NCBI GenBank assembly: GCA_051294375.1
Contig: CM119270.1
Span: 15,935,649-15,999,648 of the forward strand
Source: Paraspadella gotoi
Lineage: Eukaryota; Chaetognatha
Reading direction: 5' to 3'
Length of the DNA: 64,000 nucleotides
Part shown: piece by piece, positions 33,416 through 48,437 of the stretch
How positions within the stretch are numbered: position 1 is the first letter of the stretch
How the letters are laid out: every line of letters begins with the position of its first letter
The notes under the pieces: generated by a model
The model's database searches: none
Told to the model about the DNA's origin: nothing
The model's input: only the letters and a program-made list of their open reading frames with translations
Translations under genes and position numbers: made by a program

Positions 33416-36214
33416 CTACATGGTCAACCCAGTAATGCCGAGCAGGCCATGCCCTCCAGAACCCGCGCTTCCGCTGGCGTTCAATCCTCTAAGCTGCTTC
33501 AAAACAGTGTCCAGGAGTTTTTTCTTATCCCGCTCGTCCTTTTTGAGGGAAGTGAAGAGATTAATCTTCTTGCGATCGGCGCTGTTCATTTTTTCTAGCA
33601 ACAAAATTGCTTTTTCGGGACTGACTCGCAGGTACTTGTTGTTCGGTTGGCCGTAATCGGCGAGATATACGGCCCAGTCCCCGGACAGTATCAAGTCCAG
33701 CAACTGACGGAGTTCCATGAAGCACATCAGCAGGGCGCCATCGCCGAAACCCGGGACGGGGTCTGAGGCGGCGAACTGCTCGCACTGTTTCACGTCGACG
33801 TTAAATTGTTGCAGGGCGCCCTCGGAAATTTGCCTGGCGTCGTCGTCGAGGAGAAAGTCCATCAACTTGGTCGCCAGGTGCTTACAGGCGGAGAGGCAGG
33901 CCGTCTGGGCCACGTTGCCCGGCAAATTGGTGAAGGACATGAACGTGGATTGAAGAAAGGCGATGAGGTCGACGAGATATCCGCTGGGATGTCCCTTGGG
34001 AAACTCCACAAGCCAATCGTAATGGGCCAGGTCGAGAAAGTCGTCCATCTTCTGATTGAGCTGATTATAGATGTGCTGCTCGGCTTCTGCCCGCGCGTCC
34101 TTGAAGGTGTTGACGCCCTGCAGGCTGGCGACGTGGACGGAGTCTTTCTCTGCGCCGGTGATGCGGCCGATGTGATCCTCGAGGTAGGAACAGGCCTGTT
34201 CCAGGTATTTGGTATTGATCGAAATTTGGATGAGTTGCAGGAGAGTCAGATTGGGCCGCTTGATGAGAGACATAAGGCACCCGGCGAGCGTACGAGTCAT
34301 CAGCATGTTCGTCGCTTTCCTCACCGTATCGTCGATCTCCGTGTGGCTGAGGTGCAAGTCTTCCAAGAATTTGAGACACTGAGCGATGAATTCCTGCACC
34401 TGTCGGTAAATGCTCGGCACGAAATTGGAGAATGGAAATCGTTTGGGGAACGAAGTCTTTTCCAGTTTCTCGTCCCGATACGGAAATATCTCTATCACCG
34501 CGTCGTACTCTTCTTGACACTCAACGTGGATGGGCGTGTAGTTGTCCTCGTCGAAGACCCTGTTGAAGATGTCCACCCAACGCTTCATGAGGATCTCGTT
34601 GTATTGATCCCTGACCTCGAGCAGCAGGTCGTAAAGCTGGCTGACGGAAAAGCCGTACCCTCTCAGCGTCAGGCTGAAGAGCATGATTAAATTCTTTAGG
34701 TCGAGAATGAGATTGGCGTCGCCGTCGACGGCGGTATAAGCGGCGTGCGTCCTTAGTGCCGCCACCACCTTGCTTAACGCCATGTCCCAGAGCTCATCGA
34801 GGTGCGCTCGGCTGACGAGGCCCTGCGTCGTACTTAGCACGGAATCCTCGACGACAAAAAAGCCGATAATCTCGTGAAAGTAGAAGCGATACCCGTCGAT
34901 AGACGAGTGCATGTTTTGCGGCGGGCCAAGGGCTAGACGCGCTTGCTTCTTGCGCTGTTTACGATAGTAATTTTCGAAGGTGTCCCTCTCTCCCAAGACG
35001 GAGTAAATGTGCAGGCACCTGTAGACGGGGGAGAAGTCAACGAGATCCTGGGCGCTCACGTCGTCCAACTCGTTTCGCTCCGAGGACGACGTAGTCGAGT
35101 CGCTGTCGGGACTCGGAAGGGCGGGGGCGGCCGTCGCTGAGACTTCGCCGGTGAAAGGGTTTGGAGGCGGCGGAGCCTTTCGCTTTTTCGGCTTTTCTCC
35201 CGCGGCAGCGCCAGAACCGCTGCCGCTGCCGGCGATGCTTCGGCGACCGACGGTCATCTTCGGAATTCCGCTGGGGGAAAGTTGGTTTTGCTCCGCGGCC
35301 TGTCTCATGGCGATTTCCCCGATTCTTCCTTGATGCTTGCGAATGTTTTCTAGAAAGTCTTTTAGGTCACTCATCGACGCGTCCTTGATGCCCCGACGCA
35401 GTTCCGGGATGGCTTCCGACATGACCTGACTGAACCGGTACTTGGACACGTGGGGCAGGTAGGTGTGCTCCAGTTGCTCCAGCGTCTTGAGCGCTGCGTA
35501 ATAGCGCTTTTGTTTCATTTGGTTTTGCAGTTTGCTGTAAGTCTCCAGCACTGGAAGACAAGTGGAGAGTGTGTCAATGGCAGAAGAGATGTTGCTTTGA
35601 ACTCGGCGGCAAGCGACCAACTCTTTACTCTTGGTCACCAACGCCTTGGCGGATTCCTGGATGTCTTCGTTTGTCTCGACGATCTGCTCCTTGAGTTTGG
35701 CCGTCTCAAGACGAACGCCGAGCAACTCGCGGATGGAATCGATGAAGCCTTGATAGTAATGGTTGCACATGGTCTCGATGTCGCGGTCGTGCTGTCGGAT
35801 GCGCCCGTCAAGTCGGTCGGCGAAGGAGTCCTTAGCCGCATTGTCGTAAACGGCTCGGATGGTCGTGCTCAAAGATCCGTCCGAGGATTCGATCTCGCGA
35901 ATGTGATGATCCAGCGCCGGATTGGGAGAGGATTCCGCGGCAGCGGCGGAGGCTGCGGTGCCGAGTACGAGGGGCATGGCGCCAGAGTCTTTCTCTCTCT
36001 TGGCACCGGAAAGCGGGGCGGCGACGGTGCCGTTAGTCTTTGGTTTGGCGGTAACGACGGAGCCAATCGGCGACGAGTCAAACACGTCGGCGTGGCCGTT
36101 TTCGACGCCGTTTTTTGTCGGCGTCGGTTTGGATGGCGCCTTTCCCTTTTTCCGCGGCGGAGCCTGGACGCGCGGCGTCGACAAATCTTGGTAAACATTA
36201 GGAACCGACGCCAT
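33416..36214 (-). CDS. EXOC6: Exocyst complex component 6 (Sec15)
   Basis: Sec15 is the exocyst subunit that binds Rab GTPases (Sec4, Rab11, Rab8) and tethers secretory vesicles at the plasma membrane. A single uninterrupted frame of 932 codons starts at ATG 36214 (MASVPNVYQDL). Human EXOC6 has 804 residues. The excess is a low-complexity N-terminus (about 100 residues) and a Pro/Ser insert near residues 320-380. Family landmarks are clear: YRFYFHEIIGFFVVEDSVL, the DYNEILMKRW-type segment (here DQYNEILMKRWVDIF), FPYRDEKLEKTSFPKRFPFS, and near the C-terminus NKYLRVSPEKAILLLEKM. No canonical intron is needed anywhere. This contrasts with the many-exon neighbours and with vertebrate EXOC6. Confidence 0.96.
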   Translation of the reverse strand: MASVPNVYQDLSTPRVQAPPRKKGKAPSKPTPTKNGVENGHADVFDSSPIGSVVTAKPKTNGTVAAPLSGAKREKDSGAMPLVLGTAASAAAAESSPNPALDHHIREIESSDGSLSTTIRAVYDNAAKDSFADRLDGRIRQHDRDIETMCNHYYQGFIDSIRELLGVRLETAKLKEQIVETNEDIQESAKALVTKSKELVACRRVQSNISSAIDTLSTCLPVLETYSKLQNQMKQKRYYAALKTLEQLEHTYLPHVSKYRFSQVMSEAIPELRRGIKDASMSDLKDFLENIRKHQGRIGEIAMRQAAEQNQLSPSGIPKMTVGRRSIAGSGSGSGAAAGEKPKKRKAPPPPNPFTGEVSATAAPALPSPDSDSTTSSSERNELDDVSAQDLVDFSPVYRCLHIYSVLGERDTFENYYRKQRKKQARLALGPPQNMHSSIDGYRFYFHEIIGFFVVEDSVLSTTQGLVSRAHLDELWDMALSKVVAALRTHAAYTAVDGDANLILDLKNLIMLFSLTLRGYGFSVSQLYDLLLEVRDQYNEILMKRWVDIFNRVFDEDNYTPIHVECQEEYDAVIEIFPYRDEKLEKTSFPKRFPFSNFVPSIYRQVQEFIAQCLKFLEDLHLSHTEIDDTVRKATNMLMTRTLAGCLMSLIKRPNLTLLQLIQISINTKYLEQACSYLEDHIGRITGAEKDSVHVASLQGVNTFKDARAEAEQHIYNQLNQKMDDFLDLAHYDWLVEFPKGHPSGYLVDLIAFLQSTFMSFTNLPGNVAQTACLSACKHLATKLMDFLLDDDARQISEGALQQFNVDVKQCEQFAASDPVPGFGDGALLMCFMELRQLLDLILSGDWAVYLADYGQPNNKYLRVSPEKAILLLEKMNSADRKKINLFTSLKKDERDKKKLLDTVLKQLRGLNASGSAGSGGHGLLGITGLTM

Positions 36215-36690
36215 TTTTGTTTATAATATCGCGGAAGGTTATCGCCGCATCGTTATTGCTTTTTAATGAGGCATATCTGGGATCGAAATTATCGAAGTAA
36301 AACGATTGTTTTCGTATATTTTTTATTTGATAATAAATTATGTAACAAAATCTTTATAAATATTGCACCACAGATAAGTTTTTACAAGAAAATTTTCATT
36401 AGTGGCACAAATGTGTATTACAGTAAATCGGTATTTTTTTCAAACTTTTGTTTCGAAAATAAAATTCATTCAGATTCGATCAGAATAACGATATACGATA
36501 TATAAAGAAACAAATATTCAAACAATGCCAAATATAACAAGCTACCATCAGCAAAAGAGCGGTCTTCCGCCGATGCGACTACAAATGATAACGGTCGTGC
36601 CTGCACAACAAAATAAATTAAATCAACGAATAAAAATAAAATTCAATGGAAATAAAAGTATACGGAGCGACCAACGAGGCGAAGATTCTT
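36215..36690. other. Spacer between TMEM60-like gene and EXOC6
   Basis: A 476-bp AT-rich spacer with no gene. It contains the TMEM60-like 3' UTR and the EXOC6 upstream region. Plus-strand tttatt (minus AATAAA) occurs at about 36323. Confidence 0.5.
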
Positions 36691-37183
36691 TCAAGAGCGC
36701 GATCGATTCTTCCTCGCGGACGCGACGAGGGCGAAGAAAAGGTCACCGGTGAAGGCCAAGAGGATTATCCACAAGGGGATCATGACGAACATAAGTTTGG
36801 GCTCGCCCGTTTGGAGTTTAATGCAGAGCAGGACGAAAAAAGTTGCGAGGAGTAGGTACACTACCAGGAGCCAACAACGCCGCTTTAAACCCGAATAGCC
36901 CTGGGGGGGGGAAAAACATAAGTTAGAAACTTCTAATTAGAAGAAGTAGAAAAATAAAAGAAAAGGAGTCCACGGAACTGACTTGTCGATCAGGACGGCA
37001 CTTTACCATCTGGATTATTTTGAAGACGACGAAGAGGAAGACGACGACGAGGTGAACAAAAACCGGGATGAAGGCGAAGATCCAACTCCATTGCGAATGG
37101 TTGTCAACTTTGTAAGCGACGATTCCGACGAAAACCAACAACAACAAGTAGGAGAACAAAGCTCGATGTGCGATCGCTGCCAT
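36691..37183 (-). CDS. TMEM60: TMEM60-like four-helix membrane protein
   Basis: Two exons, 37183-36983 and 36900-36691, make 136 residues (human TMEM60 133). Both exon ends are phase 0. Four hydrophobic segments are visible, at about residues 9-24, 33-55, 77-94 and 101-119. Family-like motifs include WSWIFAFIPVF near residue 35 (human has a WNWFLIFIPVW-like sequence) and LMFVMIPLWIILL near residue 100. A basic cytosolic stretch (KCRPDRQGYSGLKRRCW) spans the splice junction, and the C-terminus is Arg/Ser-rich. The function of TMEM60 is not established. Assignment rests on length, topology and a few motifs, so a relative such as TMEM185 is a less likely alternative. Confidence 0.8.
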
Positions 37184-37770
37184 AACACGAGTCTCAATTT
37201 ATTTTTGTTTATGTTATCGATTAGCGAGTCCACCGCTGAGCGAAACCAAAATAAATTAAGTTACACAATGACAATTCGAAACGAAATAATAAAAATCACG
37301 TTTAAAAAACATTTTCCTCGAGGGGAAAAAAGCGGTAAAAACGAATGAGTTTTTTTAAAAGCTGTATATTGCTGCTTTGAGGGGAGATAAAAACGATGAG
37401 GCGAATAATTCTATCTAACGACCAAATAAATAAAAAATTCGTGTTTGTGAGAAGATTAATCAACGATTGAAATATCGACGAATGTACGTAATGACGTAAT
37501 ACTTAACTCAACGTGAAGAGCAGATAAAAATCCATTCATGGAAGAGATTCCCCCCCCCCCCCCGTTATATTTTCAACCTGCATTCCATCCTATTCTACCC
37601 CATCATCATGATGCAAAATAATGGGTTGAAATAAAAAATAATTTTGTTTTTGCACGTTTAAAACGAAGTGAGAATTGATACGTGAGAGGAGTTTCCCTAT
37701 CTCTTTCATCCCCGACCGAATGAGGTATAGAGAGAGAAAAATAGTAGATTGCAAGTTTTTCGTGGACTTC
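37184..37770. other. Spacer between U2AF2 and TMEM60-like gene
   Basis: No gene is supported. A poly-C run lies at about 37550-37563. This is presumed U2AF2 3' UTR and TMEM60-like promoter. Confidence 0.5.
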
Positions 37771-40982
<3,212 letters not shown>

Positions 40983-42761
40983 ATTTTCACGGAACCTACA
41001 AACTCTGAAAGGGTTAAGTTAAATGAAAATAGGGTGGTGTGAAGGAAAAAGAAAAAGGAAAAAAAAAGAAGAACGGATAATTAAAAAAACGAATTGACAA
41101 TTACATTGCTTCACTAACTAATGAAGTAAACTTTAAAAGGGGAATACCAGTGAACGGAACTCGAGTGCAAACAAGTTTTTTTTCCGAAATACTGTTCGAT
41201 TCATCGCTGGCATTTCTCTCGTACGAAATAATAAACGCAACGATTCCGATTTAACTCAACCTTGACAGCGAAAAGTATCAAAGCAATCGAAATCAGCAGT
41301 CCAGCATTCTCTCACCGAATGATTAGGTAATGATCTCTTTTTTCCGTACAGAAGAATCACATAACTATTGCATAATCTCGTAACCCGGGACTTTTTTTTT
41401 TATAAACACTACTGACCGGCGATTTTTGCATCAACGTCCGAATCATGGAGACCCCAGAGTGAAACGAGGGACTCTAACGACGTCGCGGGGAAATACAATC
41501 GGAATTTCATCCTTTCTTTTTAATGGTAAATCTCAAAAAGAGGGGAAATGGGATAAAGAAAAAAGAGAAAAAAGAAAAATGTGGTTCGATTAGATTGTAT
41601 AAAAAAACGAAAAAATAATCGCTAGGCGTTGGAGGATATTATTGACCGAATTGAAAATCAGAGACATATAACTGTGTAATCAAACTAAATTTAAGACCGA
41701 TTTATTTTGATTATTGGAACACTTGACAAGATAGCTCAATTGTGAACTATAGCCATCCACCAACAGCTAGAGAAAATAATCCCCTTGCTTGATTTTAAAA
41801 CCGAATTTTTTATTAGGTAGACAAATATACCTACTTGAAATCTTTGAATTCTGTGAAATCTGTACCTGAAATATGAAATAAAAAAAAAATTCCCGTCTTG
41901 TGAAAAAAAATGAGAGAAAATATTTGCTGCGATCGTGAATAAAAAACAAGAGAATCAAATAAGACCTGAAAAAAAGAAAATCTGTTTTCGCGAAATACAA
42001 GCAGATATCCCATAATTGGAACTTAAGCAAATTCACGACAAATATTTAGAATTAACACGAGTCAAATTAACTGCTTGTATTGAAAATAGTTTTATTCATT
42101 TTTCCATTATTTATTATTTTCGCTTGTTTGGATTTAATTTTAATATGAATTAATTATTTACTAAATTTATTTATACATAAAATATTTACGTACCGGTTAC
42201 AAATACTATGTCTGAAAATTTTTAAACTTCTTAAATAATATATTTTTAAATTATAAAAAAATCATTATACATTGTATATCTATTGCAACGCATTTTAAAA
42301 TATAACAACCCCTTGAATAATAAAATAAATAATAACAGGAAAGGTTTCAAATAGTGTAGAAAAATAATAAGATACTAACAAGGGACTACTATTTGGAATT
42401 TTATTCCGTTATGAATCAATAGTATTCAAGCGTCACCATTTTCGTTAAATCCCTTGCCAAACAATTCAGTAAGTAGCGTTACTTTTCTACATTATTTCGA
42501 CGACCATACCAAAAATTATAAGCAAATGAAGTTAGACAAATTTAGAAATGTAAACTCCAGAATAATAGCCAACGCGCACCAAAGAAAAAAGAAAGACTAG
42601 AAAAGGGTGAAGTGAAGAATGTGTTCGTACTGAACGGAAAAATGGCGAGCGAAAGCTTGAGGGGCAAGGGAGAAGAAAGATTGTTTGGGATTTAAACAAA
42701 TCACAGATGCTTGGCTTGTACGTTTATTTCGGCTAGTGGCTGTTGGACTCGATCCCTCTCC
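40983..42761. other. AT-rich spacer between VPS8 and U2AF2
   Basis: No gene is supported over about 1.8 kb. A minus-strand frame at 42036-41767 (89 codons) is Phe/Lys/Ile-rich and typical of AT-rich noise. A minus-strand AATAAA (plus tttatt, 42723-42728) about 35 bp beyond the VPS8 stop is its likely poly(A) signal. Confidence 0.55.
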
Positions 42762-45700
42762 TCAGTAGTCACTTGGAGCCACGGGCTTTGGTTTCAGTTT
42801 TAATGTGAAATTCTCGCGAAAGAAGATGGAGCGATCGTCGGCGTCTCCGGTCGGCGCGACGCGTCTCAGTTCATCGAAAGGATTGGCGCCACCTTCCGAC
42901 GACGGAAACTGATGTCTAGTTCTAAAGATCCTTTTCCAAGCGCGAAGGCCGTCCAACTGAGCGGCGTCTAAGTGACCAGATCTTGCGGCGGCGGCTTCAG
43001 TTTCCATTTTGTTATCCGCCGAAGCTCCGTCCGTTCTCTTTGGCTCTGGGGGATGCGGATTAAACGGCGGACACCACGAGAAAAAGTTGCTAACTCTCCG
43101 CGATCGACCTGGCTTTCTCTCATTAGCCTTGCTGTCCTCTGTCGCGTCGGCGGCGTCGCTGGCGATGCAGCAACGATAGCACTTGAACGATCCCCATTCG
43201 GCTGAGGGACCGGATTCTCCGCCCGCGGCCGCGAGAGCGTTCGTCGAATAGGCGTGGCCACATTGGAAGACAACGACGCTGTCCTCTTCCGCCACGGATG
43301 CCAAAAGCCGGCCGCTTAAGGAGCAGAAATTGTCGCGGGGCGACAGGGCCTTGCCCGAGACTGCCGCCAATCGGCCGAGTTGATCGTTCAAATCGCCGAT
43401 GAGAACGCTGCGAGTTTTTGTGAGGAGCACCTGTCGACGGAAGGGATTAACTTAATCAAAACGAATCTCTTTCATTGGTAAATGTATTAATTAGAAAATT
43501 TTTAAAAAAATCAAAAAGATACAAACCTTCTCGTAGTCAAAGGTCTCCAGCATCGAGACCAGAAGACGCTTGACGTCGACGGTTCCGGGAGCGAATGCCG
43601 CGGAATCGTCGAGGATTTTGGAGAGTACCGACGCCGGTGAGACGAAGGACGTCATTGCGTTGAGGGCGTGGCAGGTCAGCGATGCGAGAGTCTCTTCGAA
43701 AAGAGCGCCGCCACCGTCCTCTCTCTTGTGCGAGTTCCCTCTCGCTCTCATCAGCGTCTCTAACAGTGGAAACCAGAGCGCCTCTCGCTGCGCGGCGTCG
43801 CTCATCGACGGCGAGTGGCGCCGCGAAAACTCGACGACGGAGAGAACGCGAGATTCGGCGGCGGCAACGGAGGCGCCGGTCGCCTCCGTCGCGGCGCGCT
43901 TGAGTTGCGCCGCGGCGTCGTCGCGGTGAAGGGCGAAGGCATCGGCTATGCGACCTGACCTTTCCAACAGAAACGCGGCGGCGTCGAGACGCCTGAGGCG
44001 CCGACAAATCTCCAAGGCCGTCTTTTCGCAGAAAGGCTCTGAGGTGGACTTAAGAAAGTCGACGATGCGCTCGGGCTCTATCTCGCACATGAGTTCCAAA
44101 AAACAGCGGAAGATCTCCGAGGGAAACTCGGCGGCCGCGGGGACGACGCCGGCGTCGTCGGAGTCGCCGCCGACTCCTCTGGCTTCGTGCAAGGCGGACT
44201 CACGGGCCTGAAAATATCCGTCGAGAAAAGCGAAGAGGTCGGGCGGGGAATCTTGCAGCGCCACGACCACGCGATCCACGGCGTCGGGGGGGAAGGAGTT
44301 CATCAGCAGTCGAGCGGTTCGTCGCCCGTCGATGGCGATTAGAGTCGTTACGTGATCCAATGCCTCTTCGCGAATGGAAGTCTTTTCTTCTTCGGTGTAA
44401 CTAGGCGACGAAAGAACCTGGAAAATGAAAATAAGTCATTTACATTTTAGATTTACTAGATTCCTTCTTGCCTTATTAAGCCTAAAAAATTCAGTGTGCA
44501 GTGTGCACACATCTTTCTTCATTTAACCTGCTCCGCGTAAAGAATCGTGCGGTTCCGCCCGTGGTCGTCGTTCCAATAGAGGGCGAGGATTTTGTGGAAC
44601 TGGCGCTTCCTTTCGTAGATGAGTTCGCAGACTTGATGGAACTCGGCCGCCTCGGCCATTTCCAGAAGGGCGTCCTCGTCGATCATGGAGAAGCCGGAAA
44701 CGTGAAGCAACTCCAATACGGCCTCTTGACGCTCGCCGATGCGTTCGAGGGCTGAAGCGGCGTCGTCGTCGTCGTCGTCTGCAGAAGGTAGTACGAGAAT
44801 ATAGGTAACAACTTGATACCCCGAGGGCCAAATTCACTGACACGAAGTAAAAATTAATGATAAATCCTTCATAAAAATATTAAAATATTAAAATAGAAAA
44901 TAGTGAAACAAATAATTTGCAAATTTTCATAAGGTTTATCTCGAAGCAGTAAACTACGGCAATGATTTCTTCGTGTCACTTGATTTGGCTCATGGGGTAT
45001 GTAGAAAAGAACAGGGTAAAATAGTGAAAAAAAAGAAAGGTTTATTAAATGAAAAGTTCAAAATGGTCGAGAAAGAAATATAATAAAAACCCTTCTTTCG
45101 ACTGACCTTCTCCGGGCGCCGCGCATAAAAACTCGAAGACCTGACCGAACAAAGTTGGTGGGACATCGATGGCTTCCTCACCATGTTTGGCCATCTGCCT
45201 GGCAAGAAAGGTAAAAAGCAAGCCGATCTGTCCCGGCGAGAACCCCACGCTGTCCACCATAACGGCGAGAAGAATGTCGACGACGGCCTGGCGCCGCGCC
45301 CGCGTGAACTCTGGTTCCTCGAAGGCGAAGGTTAGGACGTTGAGGAATTCCCGAGTGTCGAAAGTGAGGAAGGTGCGGATAAAAGGGTAAGCGTCCTCGT
45401 CATCGTCTGCGGTGCCAACGGGGCCGCCGCGAACCGGCGCCTTTCGCCGGCGACGTTTGGACACGAGGAACTGATAAATCTCTTTCTTAACCCCGGCGAT
45501 GGAGGCTTCCGGGATCTCGCCCATGGGGTAAGCGCGGCCGGCGAGACAGCAGGAGACATAGACCAAGAGTTTGTTGCCCAAAAGGATCGTCCGTTCGTCG
45601 ACAGCAGTTTCGGAGGCCATGGAGGACTCGAGAGTGGAAAGGAGCTCCTCCAGCGGCGAAGCAAAGTCGTTCATCCCGCTGTTGTAGATGTAGAAGATGG

Positions 45701-48437
45701 CGTCGTAGAGGCCATGGGAAGAACAAACAGTGATCACCTGATGCACGTCGAGTGAGGAGACCTCGACATGCGGCACGCAGGTCTCGATGTTGGAGATCAT
45801 CCCGCGAGTCTCGTAATGCTCGATCAGGTCCTTCATGACAGCGGGGCTTATGTCGCGGAGGCGGTCGTTGAGGATGTAAGGTTCCAGCACCTGAGTGAGA
45901 TATGGTTTTGGTGGGATCGAGAGAATGAGGGACAGGGGACGGGCTAACGACTTGCCTCTAAAAAGACGCCCTTGGCGACACTATCGGGACTAACGCGTTC
46001 GTACATCTCTTCGAAAAGAAAGTCCCGCCTCTCAATCTCGATAGCGTGCTCGACAATTATGGGAATGGCGTTTTGATAGTGATCCACAAGCATGTCGATG
46101 CTACCACGAGCTGGACAGAGAATGGTCAACGTCATCTCCAAGAAAGTATGCAGCAAATCTGTTAAAAAACAAATTTTAGGAATTAAAGCTTAATTTGGAA
46201 ATTGCACAAATAACCACAGAGCAACTACCAGGTTGAAAAGGGAAAACAAAACAAACTCTCTCTCACCCACGATCTTGTCGGCGACCAGCGCCTGCTTGTG
46301 CCGCGTCGACCCTGCCAGCCCTACAACCGCTCGCGCTTCGTTCCTGTAAAAGGAAAGAGCGAGCGAGAAGGCCTCCTCCCACATTCGTTGCTTGACCAGG
46401 TTGTCGATCCTCTCCACCCAATTGCGCAGCGTAAAGACGGAGACACCGCCGGCGCCGAGGACGACGAGTTGACCGTCAAAGGCCTCGATGGAATTGTAGC
46501 AGGCCTTGTCGGCGGCGTGGGCCAGGGCGCGGCTGACGTTGCCTCCGGTAGCGATAGACTTAAAGGCGCTACTTCCGTAGACAAGTTGAGCGTCGGAGGC
46601 GTCGACCGCCTCCAGCTCTTCTTCGCTCTTGGCATCAATGACCCGGAGTCGCTCGTGGACGTCGGTGAGGGCAAGAGTGCGAGAGTTGAACCAGTGGAGT
46701 CCGATGAGTCGGTAAGAGAGCGAAATAGTTTGTAGGAGGCTGAACTTCAGTTCGGACGAAGCCGCAGCACCGCCGCCGCCTCCGGACGGGGAGGACACCG
46801 CCTGGACGAGATAGACGGTACTTTCTTTGGCAAAGGCCAAGACTGGCTCCGGCGCCTTTCGATCCCTGGCCGTTTGGATAAGCACCATTTGCCAGGAGAG
46901 AAGCGGGAGAAAGGCCGCTTCGCCCTGAAGGGGGTGCGAATAAACGACAGCTAGTTTGGGTCGGGCGGTCACGACGAAGACCTTGTTGAGTTTTGCCATC
47001 GCCAACAAGACGGTGTTGCGGAGTGGGTGTTGGCGGAGTTGGGTCGATTGGCCCGCCAGAGAGGTCGGCGAGGACATGCGCAGCGGCGCGATGACCACCC
47101 ATTCGCCCCTGGAGCCCGAGAAGAGGCAGCGAGAGTCGGCCGTTCGCTTGGTCAAGGCGTTTCGTTTGAACTCCACTTCGAAGACAGAACCGCCGCTGTC
47201 GCAGAACACGGCGTATGTGGGGTCATTGCTAAACCGTACGTGTAGCACGGCAGTTCCTGAGAGGAAATGGAGAGAAAAGAATATGTAAGGGCTATCACAA
47301 AATACAATCCGACTAGTAATTACAAAATCGAAACACTTTAGTATGTATTATTAATAATATGTATAGTATAGTATGTATAAAACATTATCTCGTTACTAAT
47401 ATCAAACCACCTGCCGGGTGCGCGTCCGTTATCGTCCTGAGAAGTTTTCCCTGCGTTGAATCCCACATGAGGATCTGTCCCTTCGCAAAGCCGACGAGAA
47501 GGCGGTTAGCAGCGTCGTTGAAATCCATCGCCGTGACGCCGCCGAAAGCATCGGCCGCGGCGGCGCCAAGCACGTTTCGGTGGTTTAAGACAAGCTTGAG
47601 TACTTGCTTGGTATCAAAGACTAGCGTCAATCCACTTGAAGTCCCTATAAAAGATTGTCTTGAAGTAAAGACTCGGAAAGATGAAAAAAGATCAAATTTC
47701 TTTTCGCCACAACCCCTTGATTCGTACCGATGGCCAAAAGACGACTCAAGGCCACGGCGGTCGGAAGTCCCGCTTTGGCCCGTTCGCAAGCGGAGGCCAA
47801 CTGGGCGCTAACTCCCTTCATCGGCGTCTTCCGCAACACGGCGCCGTGGACTTTTTTCCGATCGGCGAGGGCGCGTTTTCGTCGCCAAACCCAGTCGGCT
47901 CCGCCGGTCAAAATGTCCTCCTGACTGCTGGTCGTCACGGAGGTAGTGTCGCTGTGGGCACCGGGAGCTCCGTCCCATCGCGCCGGAGCGACGCCGAAGA
48001 GACTTCCGTTTTGATCTCCGGTCACGGTAGAGACGTCGTCGGCTGAAAAAAGTTTAGATGATTAATGTCAAATTTATTTATTAAAACTCCACTAAACTTC
48101 TTGTATTTTTCTTCAGCTTTTTTTTCTCCCCTTAAAACTAACCGAACTCGAAAGCCTCAACTTCCTCGTTTTTCAGCTCGTCGAGAATGCTCTGCAAAGT
48201 TGGCGTGGCAACGGGCGGCAGATCGAATTCGTTTTCGTCCAATGTTTCAAGGTCAAAGTCAGTAACGTCGTGGGCGGCGCCGTTTGAAACCGGCGTCGTG
48301 GAGGCGGAGGGCGTTTTCTCCCGAAACGGCGACCCACCCTCGGGAGTAGTGGAGGCGGAGGAGGAAACGGACGGGACGTCTTCGTCGACTCCCGCCGCCC
48401 CCGAGCGCGTCGTCGTCCTCGCCGCCGCCTCCTCCAT
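42762..48437 (-). CDS. VPS8: CORVET tethering subunit VPS8
   Basis: VPS8 is the Rab5-binding subunit of the endosomal CORVET tether. Nine exons: 48437-48143, 48042-47728, 47644-47411, 47256-46267, 46158-45956, 45890-45107, 44778-44528, 44417-43527 and 43430-42762, about 1543 residues (human 1428). N-terminal part: acidic, then a WD-type propeller (FDTKQVLKLVLNHR, AMDFNDAANRLLVGFAKGQI, SGGSVFEVEFKRNALTKRT). Middle: alpha-solenoid with SVAKGVFLE, LEPYILNDRLRDISPAVMKD, NKLLVYVSCCLAGRAYP, FDTREFLNVLTFAFEEPEF and REALWFPLLETLM. The exon 5 donor is GAG/GCAAGT, a GC-AG intron. A GT donor nearby would break the frame. The C-terminal RING is eroded: CSLS replaces C-x2-C, CGHAYSTNAL lacks the later His/Cys ligands, and only the last pair CYRC is intact. 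The start is the first ATG (48437). An in-frame GTG lies 15 bp upstream. Confidence 0.95.

Noticed and set aside
33806-34690. 294-codon plus-strand frame
   Set aside because: Antisense shadow of the EXOC6 coding sequence.
35450-36226. 258-codon plus-strand frame
   Set aside because: Antisense shadow of the EXOC6 N-terminal region.
41767-42036. 89-codon minus-strand frame between VPS8 and U2AF2
   Set aside because: Phe/Ile/Lys-rich translation of AT-rich DNA with no recognisable motif or splice context.
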